From Sorangium cellulosum (GTDB lineage: Bacteria > Myxococcota_A > Polyangia > Polyangiales > Polyangiaceae), in contig NZ_CP012670.1 in the NCBI RefSeq assembly GCF_004135735.1, forward strand, positions 5,224,501 through 5,288,500: DNA of 64,000 bases. Direction: 5' to 3'. Under the pieces are notes generated by a model. The model was not told the origin of the DNA and searched no databases. It was given only the letters and a program-made list of their open reading frames with translations. The translations under genes were made by a program, and so were the position numbers. Of the stretch, positions 33,361-41,829 are shown one piece after another (within the stretch, counting starts at the first letter, position 1; each line of letters starts with the position of its first letter).

Positions 33361-35067
33361 TCAGTCGAATTTCACGTACGGCTTGCGCGACTGCGCCGGC
33401 TTGCGCCTCGGCGCCGGCGCGGAGGGGCGGCTCGTCGGCTCGGGGGCGGCGCTGGCGGTGGCCGCGGGGACCGGCGCCGGAGGCGGCGCGGCCTCCGCGC
33501 TGCGCGCCGCCATGTCGCGAGAGACCGCGTCGGCGAGCACCCTCACCTCGCGCGCCACCCCCGCCTCGACCCTGCGCACGCCGCGGTCGACCGGGCCGCG
33601 GAGCTCGCTCACGGCGAGCGCCATCACGGCGAGGGACAGGGCGACCGATCCGGCGGCCACGAGCGCCGTGCGCCTCCGCCGCGCGGATCGCAGCGTGCTC
33701 GGCGGCCGCGCGCCGTCGATCTCGTCGCCCACGACCGCCAGGAGCTCGCCGGTCGCCCCGACCTCACCCGGGGCGGGCGCGCTGATGCGCTCGCGGCTCA
33801 GGTTGGGCCTGGCCTCGTCCATCGCGCGGTCGAGCTCCGCGATGAACTCCTGCGCGCTGTGCGGACGCTCCTCGGGCCGCTTGGCCAGCGCGCGCTCCAG
33901 GAGCCGGGAGAGCGACGGCGGGATCCCGGCGTCCGGCGCCGCCTCGATCGCCGGCACGGGCAGCGACGTGATGTGCCTCGCCATCACGACCACGGCGTCA
34001 TCGTCGATGAACGGCGGCCGCCCCACCAGCATCTGGTAGAGCAGCACGCCGAGCGAGTAGAGATCGCTGCGCGCGTCGAGCGACCTGCCTTGCGCCTGCT
34101 CCGGCGACATGTACCGCGGCGTCCCGAAGACGGTGCCGGCCTGGGTCTCGAGGGCGTCGACCGGCCGCTCGGCTCCGGTCATCACCTTCGCGATGCCGAA
34201 GTCGAGCACCTTGCAGATCTCCTCGCGCTCGCCCGCCGGCGGCCTCGCGAGGAACAGGTTGTCCGGCTTGAGGTCCCGGTGGATGATCCCCTTGTCGTGC
34301 GCCTCGGCGAGGGACAGGAGCGCGTGCCTGGCGAAGCGAGCGGCGTCGCCGACGCGCAGCCGCCGCGCCCGCTTGAGCCGCTGCCCGAGCGACTCGCCCT
34401 CCAGGAGCTCCATCGCGAGGTAGAGCGAGCCGCTGCTCCACGGCGTCTCCTCCCCGGGCGCGCTCTGCTCCGCGGAGCGGCCCCGGCCGAAGGCCGCGTC
34501 CGTCGAGTCGTCCACGACCTCGCCGAAATCGAAGACGGTGACCGTGTGCGGAGATCGCAGCAGGCTCATCGCCCGCGCCTCCCGCGTGAAGCGCGCCTTC
34601 GCTTGCGCGTCGAACGCCCGGTCGGACCGCAGGATCTTGATGGCCACGTCGCGGCCCATCGCCTCCTGGCGAGCGCGGTACACCGTGCCCATCGAGCCCG
34701 CGCCGAGCCTGCCCACGACCACGAACCGCTCCGCGATCGTGATCCCCAGGAACGGATCGCCGTCGGCCTCGGCGAGCGCCTCGCGGCTCACGAGGGCCAG
34801 CCCGTCATGAGGGCAGCGCGGCAGCCTCGATCCTGGCGGCGCGCCCTGGCCAGCCCGGGCGCCGCGCTCGCTGGTCGGGGGCGCGGGCAGGCTGGACGGG
34901 CTCTGCGCGTCCAGCGCGACCGCCGCGAGATGGTGGCATCGCGGGCAAATCACCGCCGCAGCCCGGCTGGGCTCGCCCGGCGCGCCGGGGGCGCTGGCAG
35001 GGGACTGACCGTCGGCTGTCGGAGCTACCACCGCGATGCGGGGATCGTCCGTTACTTGGGCGCACAT
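33361..35067 (-). CDS. Pkn-type Ser/Thr protein kinase, membrane-anchored
   Basis: A 568-residue Hanks-type kinase. The N-terminus has a possible zinc ribbon (CPRC..CPHD). The kinase domain spans ~115-395: glycine loop GRLGAGSMGTVYRA, VAIK lysine, catalytic IIHRDLKPDN, DFG as VLDFGIAKV, and activation end PRYMSPEQA. A TM helix at ~475-495 (ALVAAGSVALSLAVMALAVS) is followed by a Pro/Ala/Lys-rich extracytoplasmic tail. ATG 35067 overlaps the Cys-rich lipoprotein stop by 16 bases, so TPR, lipoprotein and kinase form one operon. Probably senses envelope state through its partners; substrates unknown. Confidence 0.93.
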   Translation of the reverse strand: MCAQVTDDPRIAVVAPTADGQSPASAPGAPGEPSRAAAVICPRCHHLAAVALDAQSPSSLPAPPTSERGARAGQGAPPGSRLPRCPHDGLALVSREALAEADGDPFLGITIAERFVVVGRLGAGSMGTVYRARQEAMGRDVAIKILRSDRAFDAQAKARFTREARAMSLLRSPHTVTVFDFGEVVDDSTDAAFGRGRSAEQSAPGEETPWSSGSLYLAMELLEGESLGQRLKRARRLRVGDAARFARHALLSLAEAHDKGIIHRDLKPDNLFLARPPAGEREEICKVLDFGIAKVMTGAERPVDALETQAGTVFGTPRYMSPEQAQGRSLDARSDLYSLGVLLYQMLVGRPPFIDDDAVVVMARHITSLPVPAIEAAPDAGIPPSLSRLLERALAKRPEERPHSAQEFIAELDRAMDEARPNLSRERISAPAPGEVGATGELLAVVGDEIDGARPPSTLRSARRRRTALVAAGSVALSLAVMALAVSELRGPVDRGVRRVEAGVAREVRVLADAVSRDMAARSAEAAPPPAPVPAATASAAPEPTSRPSAPAPRRKPAQSRKPYVKFD

Positions 35068-36104
35068 CGCAAGGCCAACGACGGACCCGTCGCGTAGGGG
35101 CGACACCCGAAGCGCGAGGCGTCGCCGCAGGACGCATCGCTGCAACAGACATCGCTGCAACTACGCTCGCCATCATCGGACCCCCCGACGCACATGCCGC
35201 TCCGGCACGCGTCATCCCCGCCGCACGGAACGCCCACGGAGGCAAAGCCGCCCCCGGTGCGCAGCGCCGCGCACGCCCGGACCGTCGCGCCGTCACCGGT
35301 CTCCAGCAGGGCGCAGCCGACGTTGTAGACGGTGTCGCCGACCCGCGCGCTCGGGCACATCTCCGAGCTGCAGCACGGGATCGTGCACCGGAACCCCAGG
35401 TCGCCGAGGTCAGCGCAGATGCCGGAGGCGCAGTCGCCGTGCACGTCACACTCCTCCAGGGGACCCTTCGCGCCCTGGCCGGGCGGCTGGCACGCCCAGG
35501 CCGGACCGGCCGAGACGAGACCCGTCGTGAGCTGGCAGGTCATCCCGTTCGCGGCGCAGTGGGTGTCCGAACAGCAGGAGTCGACGCAGACGTCGTCGCT
35601 GCAATTGCCAGAGCGGCAATCGCCAGGCGACGAGCACGCCTCGCCGGCGAGGCGCGTCCCCACCTCGGGCCGGTGGACGTCCCGGCCGACGCGACAGACG
35701 CCGGCCCCGCCCCCGGGTGGAACCCAGCAGACCGCATCCCGGCGAGGATCGCAGTCGCTGGAGCTGCAGCAGGGGCGAGCGCAGACGCTCTGCCCCTCGC
35801 CGTCGGGCTGCGTGGGGACGGTCTGCCCCTCGCCGTCGAGCTGCGAGAGTTCGAGGCAGAAGTCGAGCGGGCGACAATCGCCGTCCTCGACGCAAGGCTC
35901 GCCCAGCGCGCGCTTGGCGACACAGGTCCCCCCCTCGCAGACGGCTCCGTCGGGGCACGACGGCGGCCCGAGGAGGCCCTCGTCCTTGTCCGTGCAGCGC
36001 ACCGAGCCCAGCTCGCCGTCCACGAGGACCTCGCACCCGATACCGAGGACCGCGAGCACCGAGAGCCCGCGGAGGAGCCTCCGCCCCGCGGCGCGCGGCC
36101 TCAT
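35052..36104 (-). CDS. Cys-rich lipoprotein with four CC repeats
   Basis: A 350-residue protein with lipobox LAVLGIGC. The mature part has four similar Cys-rich units containing CCSSSDC, CCSDTHC, CCSSEMC and CCSDASC, each preceded by C-x3-G-x-C-like spacing, as in EGF or defensin-like disulfide modules. ATG 36104 overlaps the upstream TPR stop as TGATG, and its stop overlaps the kinase start, so it is co-made with both. Likely surface-exposed and disulfide-bonded; it may be the sensory partner of the kinase (inference). Confidence 0.78.
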   Translation of the reverse strand: MRPRAAGRRLLRGLSVLAVLGIGCEVLVDGELGSVRCTDKDEGLLGPPSCPDGAVCEGGTCVAKRALGEPCVEDGDCRPLDFCLELSQLDGEGQTVPTQPDGEGQSVCARPCCSSSDCDPRRDAVCWVPPGGGAGVCRVGRDVHRPEVGTRLAGEACSSPGDCRSGNCSDDVCVDSCCSDTHCAANGMTCQLTTGLVSAGPAWACQPPGQGAKGPLEECDVHGDCASGICADLGDLGFRCTIPCCSSEMCPSARVGDTVYNVGCALLETGDGATVRACAALRTGGGFASVGVPCGGDDACRSGMCVGGSDDGERSCSDVCCSDASCGDASRFGCRPYATGPSLALRCAPK

Positions 36105-37195
36105 CAGAACCGCACCTGGAGCCCGGCTCCCCCGGCGCCCAGCAACACCCTGACTCCCGGTCCTCCTTCGCCGGTCCAGGCGTCGCTCACGCGCAACGCG
36201 CCGCCGTGATCTGCCAGCGGGGCGCGCCGCGCGGCCGACGCCGGGCGAGCGGCCTGCGAGCTCGCCGCCGGAGCGCGCGGCGACAGGTACAGACAGAGCG
36301 CCGCGACCCCGGAGAGCCCGGCGCCCAGCAAGGCAATGTCCGCGGCGACAGCCCACGTGTGGGCGGCGGTCGCGTCGGCCTGCAGATCGGCGATGGAGAC
36401 GCCTCCCCCGGTCCGCGCGCCGGCGCCGGGATCCCGGGCCACGGCGAGCGCGGCGAACACACCGCCGGCGACGAGCGCCCCGGCGGCGACGCCCCCGCTG
36501 ACGAGGAGCGCGGCGGACAGCGGGCTCGCGCGAACCGCCGCGACCGTCGGGCGCAGCGGCGGCGCCTCCTCGTAGCGGACCTGCGGCGAGGCCGCCTCCG
36601 CCGGGGTCGGTGCGCTGGCGAGCTCCCGCTTCGCCCCCTGGAGCCGCTTGAGGACCGCCGCGACCTCCTCGCGCTCCTTCGGCAGCGTTTCCATGGCGAG
36701 GTAGTGAACGTAGTAATGCTCGGCCTGCTCGATCTGGCCCAGCCGCTCGTGGATGACAGCGAGGTTGTAGATGAGCTCCTTCCCCTCGGGATCGAGCGCC
36801 ACCGCGGCCTCCAGCTTCGCGATGGCGGCGCGGTACGCGCCGCGCTGGTAGAGCGCCCGCGCCGCATCGTGCAGCGCGGTCGCCCGCTCGATGCGGCGCC
36901 GCCTCTCCTCCGCCTCCGGATCCTTCTCCGCCGCCTCCGGCTCGCTCTGCGCCCCGTCCGGCGACGGCGGAGGCGACGCGGGAGGGGCCGGCGCCTGGCC
37001 GGGCGAGGGCTGCGCGGCGGCGGGCGATACGGGCATGCCCCTCGGTGAGCCGAGCGCTTCCCGCAACGGCTCCTGGGCGGCCCGCGCCGGCGACGCCCAG
37101 AGCGCGGCCGCCGTGAGCCAGCAGGCGAAGCACACCTGGACGCGCCGACCCTCGGGGCCGCTCGACGGACGCAGGCGTGCGGTGAGGTTCGTCAC
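36104..37195 (-). CDS. TPR-containing secreted or membrane protein
   Basis: A 363-residue protein with an N-terminal signal segment (~20-40, ending ARAAQ), a Pro/Ala-rich linker, and two or three TPR-like repeats (~105-190, ALYQRGAYRAAIAKLEAAVA and LIYNLAVIHERLGQIEQAEH). Two hydrophobic helices (~225-250 and ~290-310) and a small beta-rich end follow. It is the first gene of the TPR-lipoprotein-kinase operon. This arrangement of TPR plus a Pkn kinase recurs in myxobacteria, from general knowledge; the exact role is unknown. Confidence 0.82.
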   Translation of the reverse strand: MTNLTARLRPSSGPEGRRVQVCFACWLTAAALWASPARAAQEPLREALGSPRGMPVSPAAAQPSPGQAPAPPASPPPSPDGAQSEPEAAEKDPEAEERRRRIERATALHDAARALYQRGAYRAAIAKLEAAVALDPEGKELIYNLAVIHERLGQIEQAEHYYVHYLAMETLPKEREEVAAVLKRLQGAKRELASAPTPAEAASPQVRYEEAPPLRPTVAAVRASPLSAALLVSGGVAAGALVAGGVFAALAVARDPGAGARTGGGVSIADLQADATAAHTWAVAADIALLGAGLSGVAALCLYLSPRAPAASSQAARPASAARRAPLADHGGALRVSDAWTGEGGPGVRVLLGAGGAGLQVRF

Positions 37196-37285
37196 GGCCG
37201 CCCACCATAGCGTAACTTCCGCATAGACAAGCCCTTCTTGCGTCGAGCGGGCCGGCGCGGACGCGCCCCGTCGGCGTGCCGCCGT

Positions 37286-37594
37286 TCACCGGAGCCGGCA
37301 GGTGTACTCGCCGAGGAGCACGAACGCCCTCTCACACCGGACGTCCACCGTGCGCTTCGCCGTGGTGAACTCGAAGGTCTGGCCGAACGGCGTCCTCTCC
37401 ATCCGGGTCATCTGCGCCCTGCAGCCCTCGCCCTCGGCGCGCCGCGCCGGCGCGCCCGCGGCGCCGTCCCCACCGCACGCGACGAGCGCGGCGCGCCGCT
37501 CGACCTCGGCGTTGTCGGAGAAGACGTTGTAGGCCGCCGAGACGCTGAACACGACGCAGAGGCCGAAGACGAGGAGCTGGACGAAGCGCTTCAC
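37286..37594 (-). CDS. Small exported hypothetical protein
   Basis: A 102-residue protein with a Lys-Arg start and hydrophobic signal or anchor segment (FVQLLVFGLCVVFSVSAAY), then a soluble part with four Cys (residues ~40, 58, 87, 98) that could form two disulfides. No family was recognised. It lies between the TPR-lipoprotein-kinase operon and the thioredoxin-like gene. Confidence 0.72.
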   Translation of the reverse strand: MKRFVQLLVFGLCVVFSVSAAYNVFSDNAEVERRAALVACGGDGAAGAPARRAEGEGCRAQMTRMERTPFGQTFEFTTAKRTVDVRCERAFVLLGEYTCRLR

Positions 37595-37652
37595 GGGCCG
37601 AGCTTATCCTGTCCGGCGCGCGAGGGATGGCTCCTGCGCGGCGAGGCGCTGC

Positions 37653-38732
37653 TCAGAGCCGCACGCCCGAGCCGGGCAGCGGGTGCCACGGCTGGCGGCG
37701 GGTCGTGTACTGACCTCGCACGAACGCCCCGAGCACGGGCGCGATGTTGCGCGCGATGTCGTCGTCCCACTCGCCGCCGTTGATGCCGTCCCGCGGGGTC
37801 AGATCCGGGGAGAGCAGGAAGAAGCCGGGGTAGAGCCGCCGCGGCATCTTGATCTGGTCGAGGTCCTCCTTGAAGACGTCGATGTCCACGCGCACGAGCC
37901 GCACGCTCCGGAGCGCGGTCTGCATCAGCGGGTCGCCGAGCGACCGGTCGACCCCGCGGCACGGCTCGCAGGCGTCGCTCGTGGTCATGACGAGGACCTT
38001 CTCGCCCTGCGCGTACGCCTCCGCGCGCTGCTTGGCGAGCTCCTCGCTCAGCGTGGAGACGTCGACGCCGAGGTCGACGATGGACAGCGCGCCGAGGCGC
38101 CGGTGGGTCGTGCGCAGCGGGACGCTGCCGCCGGGCTGCGCCGCCGGGGGGGGCGCGTCCGGCAGCGGCGCCGCCGGCGACGCGGTGCTCACGGGCTCCG
38201 GCAACGCCTCTGCCTCTTCGAGGGCGGACGCGACCTCCGCGCCGCTGTGCACCCTCCACATCCACGCGCCGAAGCCGATCGCGGCGCACCAGCCGAGGGT
38301 GAGCAGGACGCCGAGCGAGAGCCCCACGCTGGCGAGCGCGTGGCCCCTGCGCCGCTCGGGGGCCTGCTCGATCTCGCGGCGCGCGGCCCAGCCGAACACG
38401 ACGGCGGCGACGGCCCCGAGCGGGCCAAAGAGCGTCGCCACGACCGAGCTCACGGCCAGCGTCGAGAGCTGCCGCCGCTCCGGCCGGAGCGGCGGGGTGA
38501 GGTAGGGATCCGGGATGACGGGCAGCGGCGATGGTGCGTCGCCCGAAGGCGACGGAGCGGGCGCGCAAGCGACGCGCGCACCCAGCTCGCGGGAGGGCGC
38601 GCTGACGGGCGGCTCGCCTTCGTGGGGTTGCATGCCGTCGCGCGCCGCGGTACGGAGCGCCTCCCCGGGATCGTTCGCATCACGGTTCGGCGATGACTGA
38701 CTCGGGCCGAAGGCGTGGATCACGTCCCTCAT
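37653..38732 (-). CDS. Membrane protein with thioredoxin-like domain
   Basis: A 359-residue protein. A disordered N-terminus is followed by two hydrophobic helices in a DUF4190-like region (~90-160, AVSSVVATLFGPLGAVAAVV and SLGVLLTLGWCAAIGFGAWM). The C-terminal half is thioredoxin-like with CxxC as CEPC (MTTSDACEPCRGV) and RLVRVDIDVF, PGFFLL. The thiol motif should lie on the extracytoplasmic side, suggesting disulfide or redox work on envelope proteins such as the Cys-rich lipoprotein nearby. Operon membership is uncertain. Confidence 0.8.
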   Translation of the reverse strand: MRDVIHAFGPSQSSPNRDANDPGEALRTAARDGMQPHEGEPPVSAPSRELGARVACAPAPSPSGDAPSPLPVIPDPYLTPPLRPERRQLSTLAVSSVVATLFGPLGAVAAVVFGWAARREIEQAPERRRGHALASVGLSLGVLLTLGWCAAIGFGAWMWRVHSGAEVASALEEAEALPEPVSTASPAAPLPDAPPPAAQPGGSVPLRTTHRRLGALSIVDLGVDVSTLSEELAKQRAEAYAQGEKVLVMTTSDACEPCRGVDRSLGDPLMQTALRSVRLVRVDIDVFKEDLDQIKMPRRLYPGFFLLSPDLTPRDGINGGEWDDDIARNIAPVLGAFVRGQYTTRRQPWHPLPGSGVRL

Positions 38733-38786
38733 CGTAGCGCCAGAGTCCGCGCCATGCCCGCAGTACGCGCTGTCCAGGGCCAGGGC

Positions 38787-40106
38787 TCAGGGGATACAGG
38801 CGCGCTCGATCACCCGGAGGACTGCGCGCTTCGTGCTCACACCGCGGCTCATCGGCTCCGTCCATGCGACGCCGACGCGCTCGCCGGCGGAGGCCAGGCT
38901 GGGAGAATCCTTTACGGGATTCACCCCATCCGACATCCGGAGACCACGGGCAGAGGGTGCGCCGTCGGCGGCCAGCCTGACGAGCAGGAGCTGCGCGTCC
39001 GCCTTGCCGTCGTGGCCGACCCACGCCACGACCGCCCCCTCCCCGCTCGGCAAGAGCGCCCGCCACTTGCCCTTGCCCACGATCCACGGCGCCGAGCGCG
39101 GCCGCGCCCCGGCGTCCAGCGCGCGGGCGACCAGGGTGTCCCCCTCGCTCCAGACCACGAGCGCCCCGCCCCCCCCGGTGGCGACGAGCCCGAGCCGCTC
39201 CCTCGCCGGGGCTTCCGTTCCCGCGCTCGCCGGGCGGTCGCTGCCCTGAGGCTTCGCGACCACATGGGCGTCCCCTTCCTTACCGGAGGCGTCGAACCGC
39301 GAGGCGCGGATACTCCCGTCCTCCTCCTCGTACCACGCGAGCACCTGGCCGCCGGAGGTGTCGGCGGCGATCGCCGGCCAGCGCGGTTTCCTGGTGTGGT
39401 GCGTGACCCCGAGCGCCTTGACCTGCGGCTGCGCGGGATCGACCGGCGCGAACAGGAACACGCCGAGCTGGCTGCGCTCGGCGCCGAAGGGCGCCGCCGC
39501 GACCAGGGCGCCCCCGGGCGCGGGCGCGAGGGCGACCTGGTCGCCCACCTCCCGTCCGATCGCGCCGATGTGCTGGATCCCCACCGGCGGATGCGTCTCC
39601 CAGCGAGGACGGGCGTACGCGAGGCCCTCCGCGTCGAACCACGTGACCGCCCACTCCTCTCCAGAGGAGAAGATCCGGAGCCACTCCTCGCGGGTCTGCG
39701 AGATCGCCCTGGCGCGGGCGATCTGCTTCGCGTCGACGTCGAAGCCGGCGAACGCGATCTGCGCGTCCCCCCGCTTGAGGTCCACGAACCACGCGGCGCC
39801 GAACGAGCCGTCGGCCCGTCCGGCGATGCCCATCCCCGGGCGCTGGATGTAGGTGGCGATGTCCCCGGACTTCAGCTTGCAGCCGGCGACGTCCGCGACA
39901 GGAGTGAACTCCTGCACCCCGGCCCCGCGCGGAGGCCCGAGCTCCACCGGCGCCGCGCCCAGCGGCTTCACCGAGGCGCTGGAGGCCGCGACCACCGCGC
40001 CGGCATCCGGTGAGCTCGCCGCTGCTTTCGCCGTCGCGGCGCCCCCGGATGGGGCGGCGCCGCGGTCGCAGGAGGCGGTAAGAAACGCAAATGTAGAGAG
40101 GGCCAC
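38787..40106 (-). CDS. Putative lipoprotein with repeated beta-blade-like segments
   Basis: A 439-residue protein. GTG 40106 gives the very short signal MALSTFAFLTASC, with a lipobox-like TASC but no positive N-region. The in-frame codons upstream of it contain no ATG, GTG or TTG before the tRNA. The mature part has an Ala-rich linker and then recurring segments with conserved Trp (GAAWFVDL, WAVTWFDAEG, VLAWYEEEDG, LVVWSEGD, VAWVGHDG, VAWTEP) typical of beta-propeller blades. Probably an outer-membrane-attached propeller; function unknown. It begins 33 bases after the tRNA-Leu on the same strand. Confidence 0.75.
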   Translation of the reverse strand: MALSTFAFLTASCDRGAAPSGGAATAKAAASSPDAGAVVAASSASVKPLGAAPVELGPPRGAGVQEFTPVADVAGCKLKSGDIATYIQRPGMGIAGRADGSFGAAWFVDLKRGDAQIAFAGFDVDAKQIARARAISQTREEWLRIFSSGEEWAVTWFDAEGLAYARPRWETHPPVGIQHIGAIGREVGDQVALAPAPGGALVAAAPFGAERSQLGVFLFAPVDPAQPQVKALGVTHHTRKPRWPAIAADTSGGQVLAWYEEEDGSIRASRFDASGKEGDAHVVAKPQGSDRPASAGTEAPARERLGLVATGGGGALVVWSEGDTLVARALDAGARPRSAPWIVGKGKWRALLPSGEGAVVAWVGHDGKADAQLLLVRLAADGAPSARGLRMSDGVNPVKDSPSLASAGERVGVAWTEPMSRGVSTKRAVLRVIERACIP

Positions 40107-40138
40107 TACAGTGGCTGAGGAAAGATAAGGCGAGAGCG

Positions 40139-40225
40139 TGGTGCGAAGCAGAGGACTTGAACCTCCACGGGAGTTACCCCACTGGAACCTGAATCCAGCG
40201 CGTCTGCCAATTCCGCCAGCTTCGC
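40139..40225 (-). tRNA. tRNA-Leu (anticodon CAG), CCA encoded
   Basis: On the minus strand the acceptor stem GCGAAGC (40225-40219) pairs with GCTTCGC, followed by discriminator A (40142) and an encoded CCA at 40141-40139. The anticodon stem-loop is CTGGA-TTCAGGT-TCCAG with anticodon CAG. The long variable arm (around GTGGGGTAACTCCC) is typical of class II leucine tRNA, and GGTTCAAGTCC is the T arm. It reads CUG codons, abundant in this genome. Confidence 0.95.
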
Positions 40226-40486
40226 GAGCGGGACGGCATTGCTACCCGCCCCCTCCCCTCCCGTCAAGCCCTACGTTGTGCCCCGAGCGTCTTTTGTTCT
40301 GCGCCGCGCTCGTCCCCCCACGGAGGTCCTGCCCGCGCGCCCGCCATGGCCCGCCCGCCTCCCCGGCCCGCCGCGCTCCGCTGGTCCCCGGTCTGTCGCA
40401 TCCCGTGCGCGCTTCGCCCCGCTCGCCCTGCGCCGCGGTCGCTCGCCGGCGCCGCGGCGGTGCACGGCGTGAGGCGCATGTGCTAG

Positions 40487-40500
40487 GGGAGCGCGCTCCC
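40487..40500. promoter_or_regulatory. Palindrome covering the pyrC ribosome-binding site
   Basis: GGGAGCGCGCTCCC is a perfect 14-base palindrome ending one base before the pyrC ATG, and its GGGAG half is the Shine-Dalgarno. It could sequester the site or serve as an operator. The rest of the 275 bases between tRNA-Leu and pyrC is strongly C-rich on the plus strand, with no feature recognised. Confidence 0.45.
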
Positions 40501-41829
40501 ATGGCGGTCATCGGCTCCCCTCCCCCTCTCCTTCTCTTCGTCGGCGTGCGCGCCGTCGACCCGGCTCAGCAGCTCGACGACGTGGTCGATGTCGTCGTGG
40601 AAGACGGCGTCATCAGCCGCGTGGGGCGCGGCGCAGCGACCGACGATCTGCGCCGCGCCGCCCAGGCCGAGATCATCCAGGGCGACGGGCTGCTGCTCTT
40701 GCCGGCGTTCGTCGACCTCCACGCCCACCTCCGCGAGCCCGGGCACGAGTACAAGGAGGACATCGCCTCCGGGCTGGCCGCCGCGGCGGCCGGCGGGTTC
40801 GCGCACGTGTGCGCGATGCCGAACACGAGGCCCGTCAACGACACCCGCTCCATCACCGAGGCCATGGTCGCGCGCGCCCGCGCGCTCGGGGGGCCCGCGC
40901 TGCACCCCATCGGCGCGATCACGATGGGCCAGAAGGGCGCGGAGCTCACCGAGATGGCCGACCTCAAGGACGCCGGCGCGGTCGCGGTCTCCGACGACGG
41001 GCGCTGCGTGACGTCGAGCGCCGTGATGCGCCGCGCCCTCGAGTACGCGAAGACGTTCGACCTCACGGTCATCCAGCACGCCGAGGATCACGCGCTCACC
41101 GAGGGCGCGCAGATGCACGAGGGCGCGGTCGCGACGCGGCTCGGCCTCCGGGGCTGGCCCCGCGTGGCGGAGGACATCATCGTCGCGCGGGACGTGCTGC
41201 TCGCCGAGGCCACCGGCGGGCGCTACCACGTGGCGCACGTCTCGTCGCTCGGGGCGGTCCGCATCCTCCGCGAGGCGAAGTCCCGCGGCATCCCCGTGAC
41301 CGCCGAGGTGACGCCCCACCACCTGACGCTCACCGACGCCGCGGTGATCGGCTACGACACCGCGTGCAAGGTCAACCCGCCCCTGCGCGAGCAGGCGGAC
41401 GTCGACGCGCTCCGCGAGGCGCTGGCGGACGGGACGATCGACGCGATCGCCACGGACCACGCGCCCCACTCGACGCTCGAGAAGGACTGCGAGTTCGCCG
41501 AGGCGTCGCCCGGCCTCATCGGCCTCGAGCTCGTCGTGCCCGTCCTGCTCGACCTCGTGCGCGCGGGCACGTTGCCGATCGGGCGGCTCGTCGATGCGCT
41601 CACCCGCGCGCCCGCCCGCATCGCGAGCCTCGCGGCGCCCACGATCAAGGCCGGCGCGCGCGCCGAGCTCTGCCTCGTGGATCCGAACCTGACCTTCGTG
41701 CTCGACCCGGCGCGGCTGCGCTCGAAGAGCAAGAACACGCCGCTGCTCGGGCGGCAGCTCACCGGCCGGGTGAAGATGACGCTGGCGGCCGGCCGCGTCG
41801 TCTTCGTCGACGGCGAGGGGGCGGCCTGA
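40501..41829 (+). CDS. pyrC: Dihydroorotase
   Basis: Zinc amidohydrolase that cyclises carbamoyl aspartate to dihydroorotate in pyrimidine synthesis. The metal motif is DLHAHLREPG (His 74, 76), with the carboxylated-lysine region, TPHHLTL, and the catalytic TDHAPH near residue 319. It is a class I (Bacillus/Aquifex-type, ~430 aa) enzyme at 442 residues. The pyrC stop overlaps the rimO ATG (TGATG), so the two are co-translated. The SD lies in a perfect palindrome. The class I pyrC/pyrX symbol varies between annotators. Confidence 0.93.
   Translation: MAVIGSPPPLLLFVGVRAVDPAQQLDDVVDVVVEDGVISRVGRGAATDDLRRAAQAEIIQGDGLLLLPAFVDLHAHLREPGHEYKEDIASGLAAAAAGGFAHVCAMPNTRPVNDTRSITEAMVARARALGGPALHPIGAITMGQKGAELTEMADLKDAGAVAVSDDGRCVTSSAVMRRALEYAKTFDLTVIQHAEDHALTEGAQMHEGAVATRLGLRGWPRVAEDIIVARDVLLAEATGGRYHVAHVSSLGAVRILREAKSRGIPVTAEVTPHHLTLTDAAVIGYDTACKVNPPLREQADVDALREALADGTIDAIATDHAPHSTLEKDCEFAEASPGLIGLELVVPVLLDLVRAGTLPIGRLVDALTRAPARIASLAAPTIKAGARAELCLVDPNLTFVLDPARLRSKSKNTPLLGRQLTGRVKMTLAAGRVVFVDGEGAA

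Noticed and set aside
27765..33785. A plus-strand open frame of about 2,000 codons opposite the large TPR gene
   Set aside because: The minus-strand frame has clear TPR repeats and codon bias; the plus-strand product is Arg/Gly-rich with no domain.
40226..40500. Possible Pro/Arg-rich small genes between tRNA-Leu and pyrC
   Set aside because: No Shine-Dalgarno, codon bias or domain; the stretch is simply C-rich and more likely a leader.
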